DNA from: Dysgonomonas sp. HDW5A | GTDB taxonomy: Bacteria; Bacteroidota; Bacteroidia; Bacteroidales; Dysgonomonadaceae | Length of the DNA: 64,000 bases | Direction: 5' to 3' | Assembly (NCBI RefSeq): GCF_011299555.1 | Contig: NZ_CP049857.1 | Coordinates: forward strand, 496,001 to 560,000 | Part shown: positions 47,633 through 56,273 of the stretch, piece after piece | Layout: the number at the start of each line of letters is the position of its first letter | Position numbering within the stretch: position 1 is the first letter of the stretch | Made by a program: the position numbers and the translations under genes | The notes under the pieces: generated by a model | Told to the model about the DNA's origin: nothing | The model's input: only the letters and a program-made list of their open reading frames with translations | The model's database searches: none

Positions 47633-48376
47633 TTACCAGTCTTTACCTTGTCTTCTATTACTATCGTTTTGTTTTTGTCTTTCAGCAGCTTTCAATTGTT
47701 GTACACGCTCTTGTGTTTCTTTTTCATCCTGCTCTATCGCTTTCAACAATTGTTGAATATTTTCCTGCGACATTTGATTTTGCTGATCCTTGTTTTGATC
47801 TTTCTGATTTTGATCTTTCTGATCTTTATTTTGGTCTTTGTTTTGATCCTGATCCTTGTTTTGATCTTTATTCTGGTCTTTATTTTGATCCTTGTTCTGA
47901 TCTTTGTTTTTGTCCTTATCCTTATCTTTATCCTTATTCTCTTGATCCTGAATCATTTTTTGAACTGTTGCCAGGTTATAACGGGTTTCCTCGTCATTCG
48001 GATTCAATCGTAAAGCTTTTTTATAGGCTTCCATTGATTCCTTTAAGGCTTTTTTTCTCAAAAACGAGTTCCCTATATTGTGCCATGCATTACTCATCTT
48101 GGTAGGATCGGTATTTTCGGCCGCCAGATATTGCTGATAAGTCTTCAATGCCTCATCTATATTCCCTTGTTTATAATATGTATTTGCCAGATTATAAATA
48201 GCTTCCTTAGAGGATGCATTTTTGGTAAGAGCTTCTTTATAACTAGCTTCGGCAGCATTGTATAATTGCTCGTTATAGGACTTGTTTCCTTGCCTTATAT
48301 CTTTTCGCACTTCACGTTGTGCAAAAAGTCCAAACGAAACAGCCAGCAGTAATATAGTAAGAGTAATTTGTTTCAT
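47633..48376 (-). CDS. batC: BatC: TPR protein with Lys-Asp-Gln repeats
   Basis: A 247-residue exported protein started at the ATG at 48376, which begins the signal peptide (ending G-L-F-A-Q). Residues about 25-145 form tetratricopeptide repeats (A-I-Y-N-L-A-N-T-Y-Y-K-Q-G-N, A-W-H-N-I-G-N-S-F-L-R). About 148-198 is low-complexity sequence made only of K, D, N and Q. A Q/E/K-rich tail follows. It belongs to the Bat operon between batB and the BatD genes. Confidence 0.9.
   Translation of the reverse strand: MKQITLTILLLAVSFGLFAQREVRKDIRQGNKSYNEQLYNAAEASYKEALTKNASSKEAIYNLANTYYKQGNIDEALKTYQQYLAAENTDPTKMSNAWHNIGNSFLRKKALKESMEAYKKALRLNPNDEETRYNLATVQKMIQDQENKDKDKDKDKNKDQNKDQNKDQNKDQNKDQDQNKDQNKDQKDQNQKDQNKDQQNQMSQENIQQLLKAIEQDEKETQERVQQLKAAERQKQNDSNRRQGKDW
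47785..47940 (-). repeat. In-gene tandem repeat coding for N-K-D-Q units
   Basis: Short direct repeats of the type GATCTTTGTTTT / GATCCTTGTTTT run through the middle of batC and encode repeated N-K-D-Q. Unit lengths vary between 9, 12 and 18 bases in frame. The tract is prone to replication slippage and length change. Confidence 0.75.
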
Positions 48377-48444
48377 AATCAACTTATAAGTACTTTCAAG
48401 TATTTAGGTTATATCATTTTGACTTTACAAATGCACTAACCTTG

Positions 48445-49467
48445 TTATCTGAATAATCTGATATTTCTGAATATTTTATTTTTCTTATCGAATATGCATA
48501 TTTCTACCAATAATAGAACCAACATACACCATGCAAAGAATTGAAATTTCTCATCGTATTCCGAATAAGCACTTCCTTCGACATTCTTCTTTTGCAGTTT
48601 ATCCAATTCAGCCTGCAAACTCTTCAGTGCATTATTAGAATTATCTGCTCTGACATACATTCCTTTTCCTGCCTGAGCGATTTGCTTACACATCTCTTCA
48701 TTCAACTTAGTGACAACAATATTACCCTCATTGTCTTTTTTCATTTCATTGCTTGTTGCCGACATTGGAACAGGCGAACCTTCAGGAGTTCCGACACCTA
48801 CCACATTAATCTGTATGCCCGCTGATGCTGCTTGCTCTGCCAATTGTACTCCATTATCCTCATGGTCTTCACCATCGGTAATAAGAATTATCGATTTATC
48901 GACCTCCTTATCATTCGTAAAACTATTCATGGCAATATTTATCGCACTTCCAATTACAGTACCTTGAACCGGAACTAAAGAAGGGTCTATATTTTCGAGG
49001 AATATTTTTGCAGATTGGATATCCGTAGTCATGGGTAATTGTACATACGCCTCTCCGGCAAATACTACGATCGCTACCTTATCATTTTTTCTTTCGTCAA
49101 TGATTCGTGTAAGTATCTGTTTTGCTTTGGATAATCTATCGGGGTTGACATCTCTCGCCAACATCGAATTAGATACGTCGATGGCAATCACTAATTCGAT
49201 TCCTTTTTTATCGACCTTTTCTATTTTAGTACCGAATTGAGGGCGTGCTGCTACAATTATTCCAAAAACAATTACAGCAAAAATCAACCAAAATTTCAAA
49301 TACGAACGTTTTAAAGAAAGCTCAGGCATCAAGCGTTTTATCAGCTTCAAATCTCCAAGTTTCTTTACAGATTTTAGTTTCTGCATGTTTAACAGGATAA
49401 ATCCCACTACCAAAACAGGCAGTATAAACAACAGATACAAATATTCGGGGTTAGCAAATCGAAACAT
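48445..49467 (-). CDS. batB: BatB: membrane-anchored von Willebrand factor A protein
   Basis: A 340-residue protein with two N-terminal membrane helices (about 10-28 and 60-80), a VWA domain at about 90-290 and a C-terminal helix. The metal-ion-dependent adhesion site reads D-V-S-N-S-M, with the later T residue in M-T-T-D-I and D-G-E-D-H. It is paralogous to BatA encoded just upstream. VWA proteins next to MoxR ATPases form a chaperone-like system. Confidence 0.93.
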   Translation of the reverse strand: MFRFANPEYLYLLFILPVLVVGFILLNMQKLKSVKKLGDLKLIKRLMPELSLKRSYLKFWLIFAVIVFGIIVAARPQFGTKIEKVDKKGIELVIAIDVSNSMLARDVNPDRLSKAKQILTRIIDERKNDKVAIVVFAGEAYVQLPMTTDIQSAKIFLENIDPSLVPVQGTVIGSAINIAMNSFTNDKEVDKSIILITDGEDHEDNGVQLAEQAASAGIQINVVGVGTPEGSPVPMSATSNEMKKDNEGNIVVTKLNEEMCKQIAQAGKGMYVRADNSNNALKSLQAELDKLQKKNVEGSAYSEYDEKFQFFAWCMLVLLLVEICIFDKKNKIFRNIRLFR

Positions 49468-49487
49468 ATCTAAATTTTATATTCGGT

Positions 49488-49520
49488 GAGGTCTCAGACC
49501 TTTTTATTACTACTTAATAC
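49488..49520 (+). repeat. Intergenic palindromic element, copy 8
   Basis: Core AGGTC-TCA-GACCT at 49489-49501, identical to the core at 10176, with tail TTTTATTACTACTTAATACC. It lies between batA and batB. Confidence 0.6.
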
Positions 49521-49537
49521 CATATACATTACTATAC

Positions 49538-50521
49538 TTACGGAATACTACGGAATATTGTCCGACGCAATACAAGCTCTCCCAACAACAGAGCGATAGC
49601 CATTAAAGCATAAGGCAGATAGAGCTCTTGTTTACGGGTAACTTTATTTACACTGATCAGGTATTTTTCCATTTCATCAATCTGTGTATATATATTCTTA
49701 AGACTCTTGTTATCCACTGCCCTGAAATACTCGCCACTAGTTACGGAAGCTATCTCGGAAAGTGTTTTTTCATCTATATCTACAGGTACATTTTGTATAC
49801 GTTCTCCAAAAGGAGTCATAACCGGAGCGGGTGCTGTTCCTTGCGTTCCTACACCAATTGTATAAACACGTATACCGTAACTTTTAGCCAGTTCGGCAGC
49901 AGTTATAGGAGCAATCTGTCCTCTGTTATTCGAACCATCGGTCAACAAAATAACTACTTTCGATTTCGATTGACTATCCTTAAGCCTGTTTACTGCATTT
50001 GCCAAACCAAGTCCAATGGCTGTACCATCTTCAATCATTCCCGGTCTTATCTCATGCAACAGATTAAGAAGTACACCATGATCTGTAGTTAGAGGAGCTT
50101 GTGTAAAACTTTCTCCTGCAAAAATCACGAGACCGATCTTATCCTGTTCACGATCGGATATAAATTCCGAAGCAACTTTTTTGGCAGCCTCCACACGGTT
50201 AGGCTTTAAGTCTTGTGCCAACATTGATCCGGATACATCGAGTGCCATCACAATATCAATACCTTCCGACTTAGATGTTTCCCATGAATTACTTGCCTGA
50301 GGGCGAGCAATTACAACGATGACCAAAGCTATTACAATAAGTCTGATCACAAAAGGAAGATGCCTCAAATGCACTTTCCATGAAGCATGAACACCTCTAA
50401 AAGCGGCTGTTGACGACATTTTTATAGTCGCTTGAACTTTCCGCAATTTAAAGATATACCACCCAATAAGTGGAATCAATAATAAAAGCAAAAATAAATA
50501 TCGAGGGTTTGCAAATTCCAT
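49538..50521 (-). CDS. batA: BatA: membrane-anchored von Willebrand factor A protein
   Basis: A 327-residue protein of the same layout as BatB: two N-terminal membrane helices, a VWA domain with D-V-S-G-S-M (near residue 94), P-L-T-T-D and L-T-D-G-S-N-N-R-G, and a C-terminal helix. Its start lies 14 bases after the preceding DUF4381-like gene. Confidence 0.94.
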   Translation of the reverse strand: MEFANPRYLFLLLLLIPLIGWYIFKLRKVQATIKMSSTAAFRGVHASWKVHLRHLPFVIRLIVIALVIVVIARPQASNSWETSKSEGIDIVMALDVSGSMLAQDLKPNRVEAAKKVASEFISDREQDKIGLVIFAGESFTQAPLTTDHGVLLNLLHEIRPGMIEDGTAIGLGLANAVNRLKDSQSKSKVVILLTDGSNNRGQIAPITAAELAKSYGIRVYTIGVGTQGTAPAPVMTPFGERIQNVPVDIDEKTLSEIASVTSGEYFRAVDNKSLKNIYTQIDEMEKYLISVNKVTRKQELYLPYALMAIALLLGELVLRRTIFRSIP

Positions 50522-50535
50522 TTTGGACTTATTTT

Positions 50536-51642
50536 TTAGCTATTAGCGTTTGTTGTTCTATTTTCATTACCATCTTTATCTCCTGAAATCTTCCAGTTAT
50601 CAGAATCGCCTTTCTCAGAATCATCACGTTCGTTTAGTTGATTGGGATTCACAGGCTCTAAGACCTCTTCTTTTTTAGTTTGGTTGACAAATAAGTAGGC
50701 ATTCACCAAGCTTAAGTCATTTTCGTCAGGGAATGGCTTGTATTTAGCGAATTTCACTAAATCGGATAATTTCAATACCTGATGCAAACTTTCGGTTGAA
50801 GATTCGGCAATCATGAAGTTTTTCACAACATTCAATATCTCATCAGATGTCATTTCAAAAGCACTGACACCAAAACGATCTTCTATATATTTACGTAAAA
50901 TATCGGTTACCTCGGTAAAGTATTCCTTCTCTTTACCTTGCTGCCAAAGTTTCTCTACTTTCACATGATCAAGGGCATGAAGAGCAATAACATGTGGAGG
51001 TTCGACAACTACAGGTTTGAAATAATATCCTTTCTTCTTCTTTTGAATATACATGTATACACCGACTCCAATTGCAGCCAGAATAAGCAGGATTAGCAAA
51101 CCTATAAGTATATAATATATGTAGTCTTGCCATACAAAAGGAGGGGTTTGGATATTCTTTATATCAAAAACACCCAGTTTATCAAACTCAATAGAGTCTG
51201 TTTGCTGAGTATTTAATTGCTCCAAGTAATTCAATGTAGCTTCTGATAAAACAGGTGAGATCACCTTCAATCCAAAACCGTTTGACTGTATGGTATCTTT
51301 TCCATCCAACACTGGCAGATATGGTATGTGATACAATGCCGAATCGAACGAAGTAACTATATATTTTTGAGTTATAGTCATTACCTCATGAGCATATACA
51401 GTATCGGGCTTAGGCATAGCAAGTACTTCTACCCCACTCACCAGAGAGTCTACATAAGCCGGAAATACAAGCTGCCGACCTTTGGGAGCGATAACCTCTA
51501 AACTAATGGTAGCTTGTTGTCCTATCGCTATTTCATAAGGCTGTACAGTTGCTTTTGCGGTCGATCGTTGAGCGAAAACAGCAAACTGTATAGAAATACA
51601 ACTTAATAGAATAGTTAGTATTAATATTTTTTTCCTTAACAT
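50536..51642 (-). CDS. DUF4381-like Bat-operon membrane protein
   Basis: A 368-residue protein with a signal peptide (about 1-24), a beta-sandwich periplasmic domain (about 27-150) that resembles a short BatD domain, one membrane helix near 172-197, and a cytoplasmic helical domain with L-W-Q-Q-G-K-E-K-E-Y-F-T-E-V-T-D-I-L-R-K-Y-I-E-D-R-F. The last pattern resembles the DUF4381 and BatD cytoplasmic tails. The end is acidic and low in complexity. It lies between the DUF58 and batA genes, as in other Bacteroidetes Bat operons. Confidence 0.75.
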   Translation of the reverse strand: MLRKKILILTILLSCISIQFAVFAQRSTAKATVQPYEIAIGQQATISLEVIAPKGRQLVFPAYVDSLVSGVEVLAMPKPDTVYAHEVMTITQKYIVTSFDSALYHIPYLPVLDGKDTIQSNGFGLKVISPVLSEATLNYLEQLNTQQTDSIEFDKLGVFDIKNIQTPPFVWQDYIYYILIGLLILLILAAIGVGVYMYIQKKKKGYYFKPVVVEPPHVIALHALDHVKVEKLWQQGKEKEYFTEVTDILRKYIEDRFGVSAFEMTSDEILNVVKNFMIAESSTESLHQVLKLSDLVKFAKYKPFPDENDLSLVNAYLFVNQTKKEEVLEPVNPNQLNERDDSEKGDSDNWKISGDKDGNENRTTNANS

Positions 51643-51659
51643 AAATATTCTGACATATT

Positions 51660-51700
51660 TAAGGTCTAAAGACCTATTTGTTACCTTGATAAGTATAAAA
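51660..51700 (+). repeat. Intergenic palindromic element, copy 9
   Basis: AGGTC-TAAA-GACCT at 51662-51675 with a four-base loop and tail ATTTGTTACCTTGATAAGTA. It lies in the 210-base gap between the DUF58 gene and the DUF4381-like gene. Confidence 0.55.
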
Positions 51701-51852
51701 AAGGATTGACGAGTAAGCGAATTATAAGTAAACTTAATTTGTGAACCTGTTTACCGAAAGCTTGTAAAACCCGAAAATCATTAAATACTTATTATTACTT
51801 ATATATGATTCTGATATTTCAACCTGATGGATAAAAAACCTCAAGGAAGGTA

Positions 51853-52731
51853 TCATCTCATATAATTTCGTTTCTGAAATAAAGCTAAAAGACCCTTTAC
51901 GTAATCCTGATCGGTACTCATAGACACATTATCGACTCTACTCTTTGTGAAAGACTGTTGCACTTCAAACAGCAATTTTTGATAATGTCTGTTGTAACGC
52001 TCTCTGACTTTCTTCGAAGATGTATCTACCCATGTTTCTTCCTGAGTTTCGGCATCTACCATTTTCATTAAACCTACTGATGGCAATTCGACCTCCAACT
52101 TATCATAGATCTGCAATGCAACCAAATCATGTTTACGATTGGCTATTGTCAAGGCATTTTGATAATCATATACATCCAAAAAGTCTGAGATAAGAAAAGC
52201 TGTACATCTCTTCTTTATGGCATTCGTCAAGAACTTTAATGCCATAGTCAAATCTGTTTGAGTCTGTGTCGGCTGAAAATCGAGAAGTTCACGAATGATA
52301 TACAAAATGTGCTTCTTTCCTTTTTTAGGAGGTATAAACTTTTCGATCTTATTCGTAAAGAATATTACGCCAATCTTATCATTATTCTGAATGGCCGAAA
52401 ACGATAAAGTAGCCGCTATTTCGGTTACAATATCACGTTTGGTTGCGTTTTGAGTTCCAAAGTCAAGACTTCCCGAAACATCGATAAGCAGCATAACAGT
52501 CATTTCGCGCTCTTCTTCAAAAATCTTGATAAAGGGCTTATTATATCGGGCAGTCACATTCCAATCAATATCGCGAATATCATCACCATAATTATATTCC
52601 CTTACCTCCGAGAAAGCCATCCCCCTGCCTTTAAATGCAGAGTGATACTGCCCTGCAAAAATATTGCGAGACAATCCCCGGGTTTTGATTTCTATCTGAC
52701 GTACTTTTTTTAGTAATTCACTTGTTTCCAT
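51853..52731 (-). CDS. DUF58 VWA-like protein of the Bat operon
   Basis: A 292-residue cytoplasmic protein. The DUF58 signature R-E-Y-N-Y-G-D-D-I-R-D-I-D-W-N-V-T-A-R lies near 42-60, and a VWA-like strand with a metal site D-V-S-G-S-L follows near 89. DUF58 proteins form the usual partner set with MoxR ATPases. The gene starts 83 bases after moxR. Confidence 0.93.
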   Translation of the reverse strand: METSELLKKVRQIEIKTRGLSRNIFAGQYHSAFKGRGMAFSEVREYNYGDDIRDIDWNVTARYNKPFIKIFEEEREMTVMLLIDVSGSLDFGTQNATKRDIVTEIAATLSFSAIQNNDKIGVIFFTNKIEKFIPPKKGKKHILYIIRELLDFQPTQTQTDLTMALKFLTNAIKKRCTAFLISDFLDVYDYQNALTIANRKHDLVALQIYDKLEVELPSVGLMKMVDAETQEETWVDTSSKKVRERYNRHYQKLLFEVQQSFTKSRVDNVSMSTDQDYVKGLLALFQKRNYMR

Positions 52732-52814
52732 AATTGTTCAGTTATCATCGCTTTTGTATTTATTGGGTAACTACCCATTATTTGATGACCGTTAACTATT
52801 TACAGCTAACTGAT

Positions 52815-53807
52815 TTATGGAACTTCTATCTTATTTAGTATTTCACTAATAATTTCGTCTGAAGTTGTGTTACTTGCTTCGGCTTCATAAGTAAGACCAA
52901 TACGGTGACGTAATACATCATGAGCAACGGCTCTTACATCTTCGGGAATTACATATCCTCGGCGTTTGATAAATGCATAAGCTCTTGACGCTAGTGCTAA
53001 ACTGATTGATGCACGAGGTGATGCTCCAAATGCAATCATATTTTTCAATGATGGTAAACCATTATCAGCAGGAAAACGTGTAGCAAATACTATATCAACA
53101 ATATATTTTTCGATCTTTTCATCCAGATATACATCCTTTACTACTTTACGAGCTTCCAATATCTCATCTGCTTTCAATACAGGTTTTACCTCTTCGTAAG
53201 CATCGTTGATATTTTGACGAAGAATTAATTTTTCTTCTTCTTTCTTTGGGTAATTAATTACCACCTTCAACATAAAACGGTCAACCTGAGCTTCAGGTAG
53301 CGGATATGTACCCTCTTGCTCTATCGGGTTTTGGGTAGCCATTACAAGGAATGGTTTTGGCAATTTCAATGTAGTTTCGCCAATAGTTACCTGACGTTCC
53401 TGCATAGCTTCTAGTAAAGCACTTTGTACTTTAGCAGGAGCACGGTTAATCTCATCCGCCAATACAAAGTTGGCAAATACAGGCCCTTTTTTAATCAGGA
53501 ATTCTTCGTTTTTTTGACTGTATATCATTGTACCGACAACATCGGCAGGCAACAAGTCGGGCGTAAACTGTATACGGTGATAATCGGCTTCAATTAGAGA
53601 AGCTAGGGTTTTAATAGCCAGCGTTTTTGCCAACCCGGGTACCCCTTCGAGCAATATATGACCGTCAGACAACAATCCGATCAGTAGTGATTCGACCAAA
53701 TGCTTTTGTCCGACTATCACTTTGTCCATACCCATCATTATCATATTAACGAACGCACTCTTACTTTCTATGCGTTCATTTAATTCGCGAATATCAACTT
53801 GAGCCAT
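52815..53807 (-). CDS. MoxR-family AAA+ ATPase
   Basis: A 330-residue ATPase. Walker A is G-V-P-G-L-A-K-T near 55-62, Walker B is L-A-D-E-I-N-R, and the sensor motif A-T-Q-N-P-I-E-Q-E-G-T-Y-P-L-P-E-A-Q-x-D-R-F is complete. MoxR proteins act as chaperones with VWA-domain partners; it is the first gene of the Bat operon and is preceded by its own -7 box. Confidence 0.95.
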   Translation of the reverse strand: MAQVDIRELNERIESKSAFVNMIMMGMDKVIVGQKHLVESLLIGLLSDGHILLEGVPGLAKTLAIKTLASLIEADYHRIQFTPDLLPADVVGTMIYSQKNEEFLIKKGPVFANFVLADEINRAPAKVQSALLEAMQERQVTIGETTLKLPKPFLVMATQNPIEQEGTYPLPEAQVDRFMLKVVINYPKKEEEKLILRQNINDAYEEVKPVLKADEILEARKVVKDVYLDEKIEKYIVDIVFATRFPADNGLPSLKNMIAFGASPRASISLALASRAYAFIKRRGYVIPEDVRAVAHDVLRHRIGLTYEAEASNTTSDEIISEILNKIEVP

Positions 53808-53856
53808 AAGTAGAAATATTATATTGTTTATTTTTTGATTTTCGTTAAAAGACTGA

Positions 53857-53864
53857 CAAATTTA
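53857..53864 (-). promoter_or_regulatory. -7 box for the moxR-bat operon
   Basis: CAAATTTA reads TAAATTTG on the minus strand, matching TAnnTTTG, 50 bases before the moxR ATG. The expected -33 sequence was not found at 19 bases. Confidence 0.5.
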
Positions 53865-54026
53865 TTAATGTTAAATCTCAGAATGAATATTTTGTCGTTA
53901 AAAAAGATTAAGCTAAGGCAACAATCTTAGTGTGAACAACGGTTTTTTGCAATTTACAACATTATAAACCTAAAGATCACTTTTTTTATAAAAAAACACC
54001 CACTTACGGCTCTGACTATTCGAGAC

Positions 54027-54057
54027 TTTGAACTATTAGATATTATTTATACTTTTG
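54027..54057 (+). promoter_or_regulatory. Full Bacteroidetes promoter for the small membrane protein
   Basis: TTTG at 54027-54030 and TACTTTTG at 54050-54057 are separated by 19 bases, matching both boxes of the Bacteroidetes housekeeping consensus. The leader would be about 55 bases. Confidence 0.75.
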
Positions 54058-54119
54058 CACCTCTCTTAAGAAATCCTTGTATAGAGGAATCTTATTTACA
54101 CACTAAAGAATAGCTATTT

Positions 54120-54554
54120 ATGAAAAAAATGATTGTAATTATTTTTGCTTTATTCACACTTTGTGCAGCTCAAGATATCCAAGCCAAAGGGGTAGTTGTA
54201 TATCACAACGGGCCTAAATTTGAAACTCTGAAAGAATTGCCTGCTGATGTTATATTAGAAGGAAAACATGTAAATGTAGGCGTCGCTTACGATCAGTTTG
54301 GTATCTTTTGGCTTCCGTTGTGGAACTATGGCACACCCGAGTATTCGCTTGTATCTGACGATGAAGAAACTGCCTGGGCATTAACCAGCGAAGATATAGA
54401 AGCAATCAAAAAAGAATACAACATTGAACTTCCTGAGAATCCAAGTCCTTCGCTTTGGAACAAGATAGGATTAAAGCCTATAGTAATATTATTTATTGTT
54501 TGGGTTTTATGGGGGTATTTCAGAAAAGAAAAAACAGACGAAACAGTAGCATAA
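54120..54554 (+). CDS. Small exported membrane protein of unknown function
   Basis: A 144-residue protein not recognised as a named family. A signal peptide (1-22, ending I-Q-A-K) is followed by a periplasmic part of about 95 residues with V-V-V-Y-H-N-G-P-K-F-E and an aromatic Q-F-G-I-F-W-L-P-L-W-N-Y segment. A C-terminal membrane helix (about 119-135) and a short charged tail follow. It is transcribed divergently from the Bat operon from a consensus promoter and ends at a terminator, so it is a single-gene unit. Confidence 0.8.
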   Translation: MKKMIVIIFALFTLCAAQDIQAKGVVVYHNGPKFETLKELPADVILEGKHVNVGVAYDQFGIFWLPLWNYGTPEYSLVSDDEETAWALTSEDIEAIKKEYNIELPENPSPSLWNKIGLKPIVILFIVWVLWGYFRKEKTDETVA

Positions 54555-54587
54555 TTATCGTGTGATGACCATATAGAATATACAAGA

Positions 54588-54624
54588 CGGCTTTAGTGGG
54601 AAAAATCAACTAAAGCCGCTTTTA
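54588..54624 (+). terminator. Terminator of the small membrane-protein gene
   Basis: CGGCTTTAGT at 54588-54597 pairs perfectly with ACTAAAGCCG at 54609-54618, followed by CTTTT. Confidence 0.85.
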
Positions 54625-54770
54625 CATTTATACACAAAGTATTATTTACCATATTATCGGCAACGATAACGAATGTTTGGCGGCAAAATCAGAGCAAAGT
54701 AAACCTCTGGATATTTAGTATTGGATTTTCTTAGAAGTTTTTGTACCAAAACAAAAAATATCTTCAAACA

Positions 54771-54786
54771 TAATTTTGTATATTTG
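54771..54786 (+). promoter_or_regulatory. Tandem -7 boxes for pgk
   Basis: TAATTTTG at 54771-54778 and TATATTTG at 54779-54786 each fit TAnnTTTG, 75-90 bases before the pgk ATG. Which one is used cannot be decided from sequence. Confidence 0.45.
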
Positions 54787-54860
54787 TGTCCCTTTGGATT
54801 AAAACCCATCCAGGAAAAGCAAAAACGATAAAAACTAAATATTTTTAATTACAAACAGTT

Positions 54861-56123
54861 ATGATAACAATTGACAAATTCAACTTTGCCGGTAAAAAAG
54901 CATTTGTGAGAGTTGACTTTAATGTGCCTCTTGATGCTGATTTCAACATTACAGATGACACACGTATTCGTGCGGCTCTTCCTACTTTGAAAAAAATTCT
55001 TGCAGACGGAGGTAGCCCTATTATTGCATCTCACTTAGGTCGTCCTAAAGGAGTTGAAGACAAATATTCATTGAAACACATTCTTGGACATGTATCTAAA
55101 CTTTTAGGTGTAGACGTTCAGTTTGCGAATGACTGTGCTGGAGAAGAAGCTGCAATGAAAGCTGCTGCTTTACAACCGGGAGAAGCTCTTTTGTTAGAAA
55201 ACCTTCGTTTCTATGCTGAAGAAGAAGGCAAACCTAGAGGTTTAGCTGATGATGCTTCGGATGACGAAAAAGCTGCTGCAAAAAAAGCAATTAAAGAAAA
55301 ACAAAAAGATTTTACTAAAACTTTGGCTTCTTATGCTGATGTTTATGTAAATGATGCATTTGGTACCGCTCACCGTGCTCATGCTTCTACAGCATTGATC
55401 GCTGATTATTTTGATGCAGAACACAAAATGTTTGGATTTTTGATGCAAAAAGAAATCGATGCTGTTGATAAGATCATGCTAGATCCAGCTCGTCCATTTA
55501 CTGCAATCATCGGAGGATCTAAAGTTTCTTCTAAAATTGATATTATCGAGAATCTACTTTCGAAAGTAAATAACCTAATCATCGGTGGTGGTATGGCATT
55601 TACATTTGAGAAAGCTAAAGGCGGAAAAATCGGTAATTCTCTTTGTGAAGACGATAAATTAGAGTTGGCTAAAGAAATTATGGCTAAGGCTAAAGCTAAC
55701 AATGTAAATATTATACTTTCTAGCGACGCTAAACTAGGAGACAAATTCAGCAACGACGCTAATACTCAGTTTGCTGAAGCTAATGCAATTCCTGACGGAT
55801 GGTCTGGTTTTGACATAGGTCCTAAAGGTGAAGCTGAATTTTCGGAAGTTATCAAAAACTCTAAAACTATTCTTTGGAATGGTCCGGTTGGAGTATTTGA
55901 ATTCGATAATTTTGCTCACGGATCAGAAGTAGTTGCTAAAGCTATTGCTGAAGCTTCTAAACACGGTGCTTTCTCTCTTGTTGGAGGAGGTGATTCAGTT
56001 GCATGCGTAAATAAATTTGGTCTTGCTGATCAGGTTTCTTATGTATCAACCGGTGGTGGTGCATTACTTGAGTTCATCGAAGGTAAAATTCTTCCTGGAA
56101 TCAAAGCGATCAGAGGATTTTAA
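54861..56123 (+). CDS. pgk: Phosphoglycerate kinase
   Basis: A 420-residue glycolytic enzyme that makes ATP from 1,3-bisphosphoglycerate. Motifs are [16 protein letters not shown] near 51-58, [37 protein letters not shown] and G-G-G-D-S near the end. An Ala/Lys-rich insertion (about 131-155) makes it slightly longer than the usual 390-400. Codon use is regular, fitting high expression. Confidence 0.98.
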   Translation: MITIDKFNFAGKKAFVRVDFNVPLDADFNITDDTRIRAALPTLKKILADGGSPIIASHLGRPKGVEDKYSLKHILGHVSKLLGVDVQFANDCAGEEAAMKAAALQPGEALLLENLRFYAEEEGKPRGLADDASDDEKAAAKKAIKEKQKDFTKTLASYADVYVNDAFGTAHRAHASTALIADYFDAEHKMFGFLMQKEIDAVDKIMLDPARPFTAIIGGSKVSSKIDIIENLLSKVNNLIIGGGMAFTFEKAKGGKIGNSLCEDDKLELAKEIMAKAKANNVNIILSSDAKLGDKFSNDANTQFAEANAIPDGWSGFDIGPKGEAEFSEVIKNSKTILWNGPVGVFEFDNFAHGSEVVAKAIAEASKHGAFSLVGGGDSVACVNKFGLADQVSYVSTGGGALLEFIEGKILPGIKAIRGF

Positions 56124-56146
56124 GCCAAGCTTAAATATATAAAAGC

Positions 56147-56182
56147 AAAAAGAGCCTGTTCCGATTGGAACAGGCTCTTTTT
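56147..56182 (+). terminator. Terminator of pgk
   Basis: A 16-base perfect stem, AAAAAGAGCCTGTTCC at 56147-56162 with GGAACAGGCTCTTTTT at 56167-56182, around a four-base loop. Confidence 0.95.
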
Positions 56183-56196
56183 CTATTTGAGAGTTA

Positions 56197-56213
56197 AATG
56201 TCCTTTTTTTACA
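56197..56213 (+). promoter_or_regulatory. Putative operator upstream of the AraC-family gene
   Basis: AATGTCCTTTTTTTACA begins 39 bases before the TA of the -7 box at 56236. An identical 17-mer lies at the same distance from the -7 box of the VOC gene. It is likely a site for the AraC-family regulator; this is inferred from the duplication. Confidence 0.65.
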
Positions 56214-56235
56214 AGTATTGAAACAAATTATCGTT

Positions 56236-56243
56236 TACCTTTG
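56236..56243 (+). promoter_or_regulatory. -7 box for the AraC-family gene
   Basis: TACCTTTG fits TAnnTTTG, 38 bases before the ATG at 56274. There is no good -33 box, in line with activation by a bound regulator. Confidence 0.6.
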
Positions 56244-56273
56244 ATTCTTGCTAATCATCTCATTTGATCTATT

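Larger units (their letters stand above)
53808..54119. other. Divergent promoter region
   Basis: This 312-base spacer separates moxR from the small membrane-protein gene. It holds a -7 box for each direction and no open frame. Confidence 0.6.
54555..54860. other. Spacer between the small membrane protein and pgk
   Basis: The 306 bases contain the terminator at 54588 and two adjacent -7-like boxes upstream of pgk. No open frame or RNA gene was recognised. Confidence 0.55.

Noticed and set aside
47785-47940. Possible CRISPR array
   Set aside because: The repeats are short, contiguous and in frame with batC, without unique spacers of constant length.
47648-48105. Plus-strand open frames of 121 and 130 residues opposite batC
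   Set aside because: Both are mirror images of the repetitive batC coding tract. Their products are low-complexity Leu/Ile/Phe or Asp/Pro/Cys strings with no promoter or family pattern.
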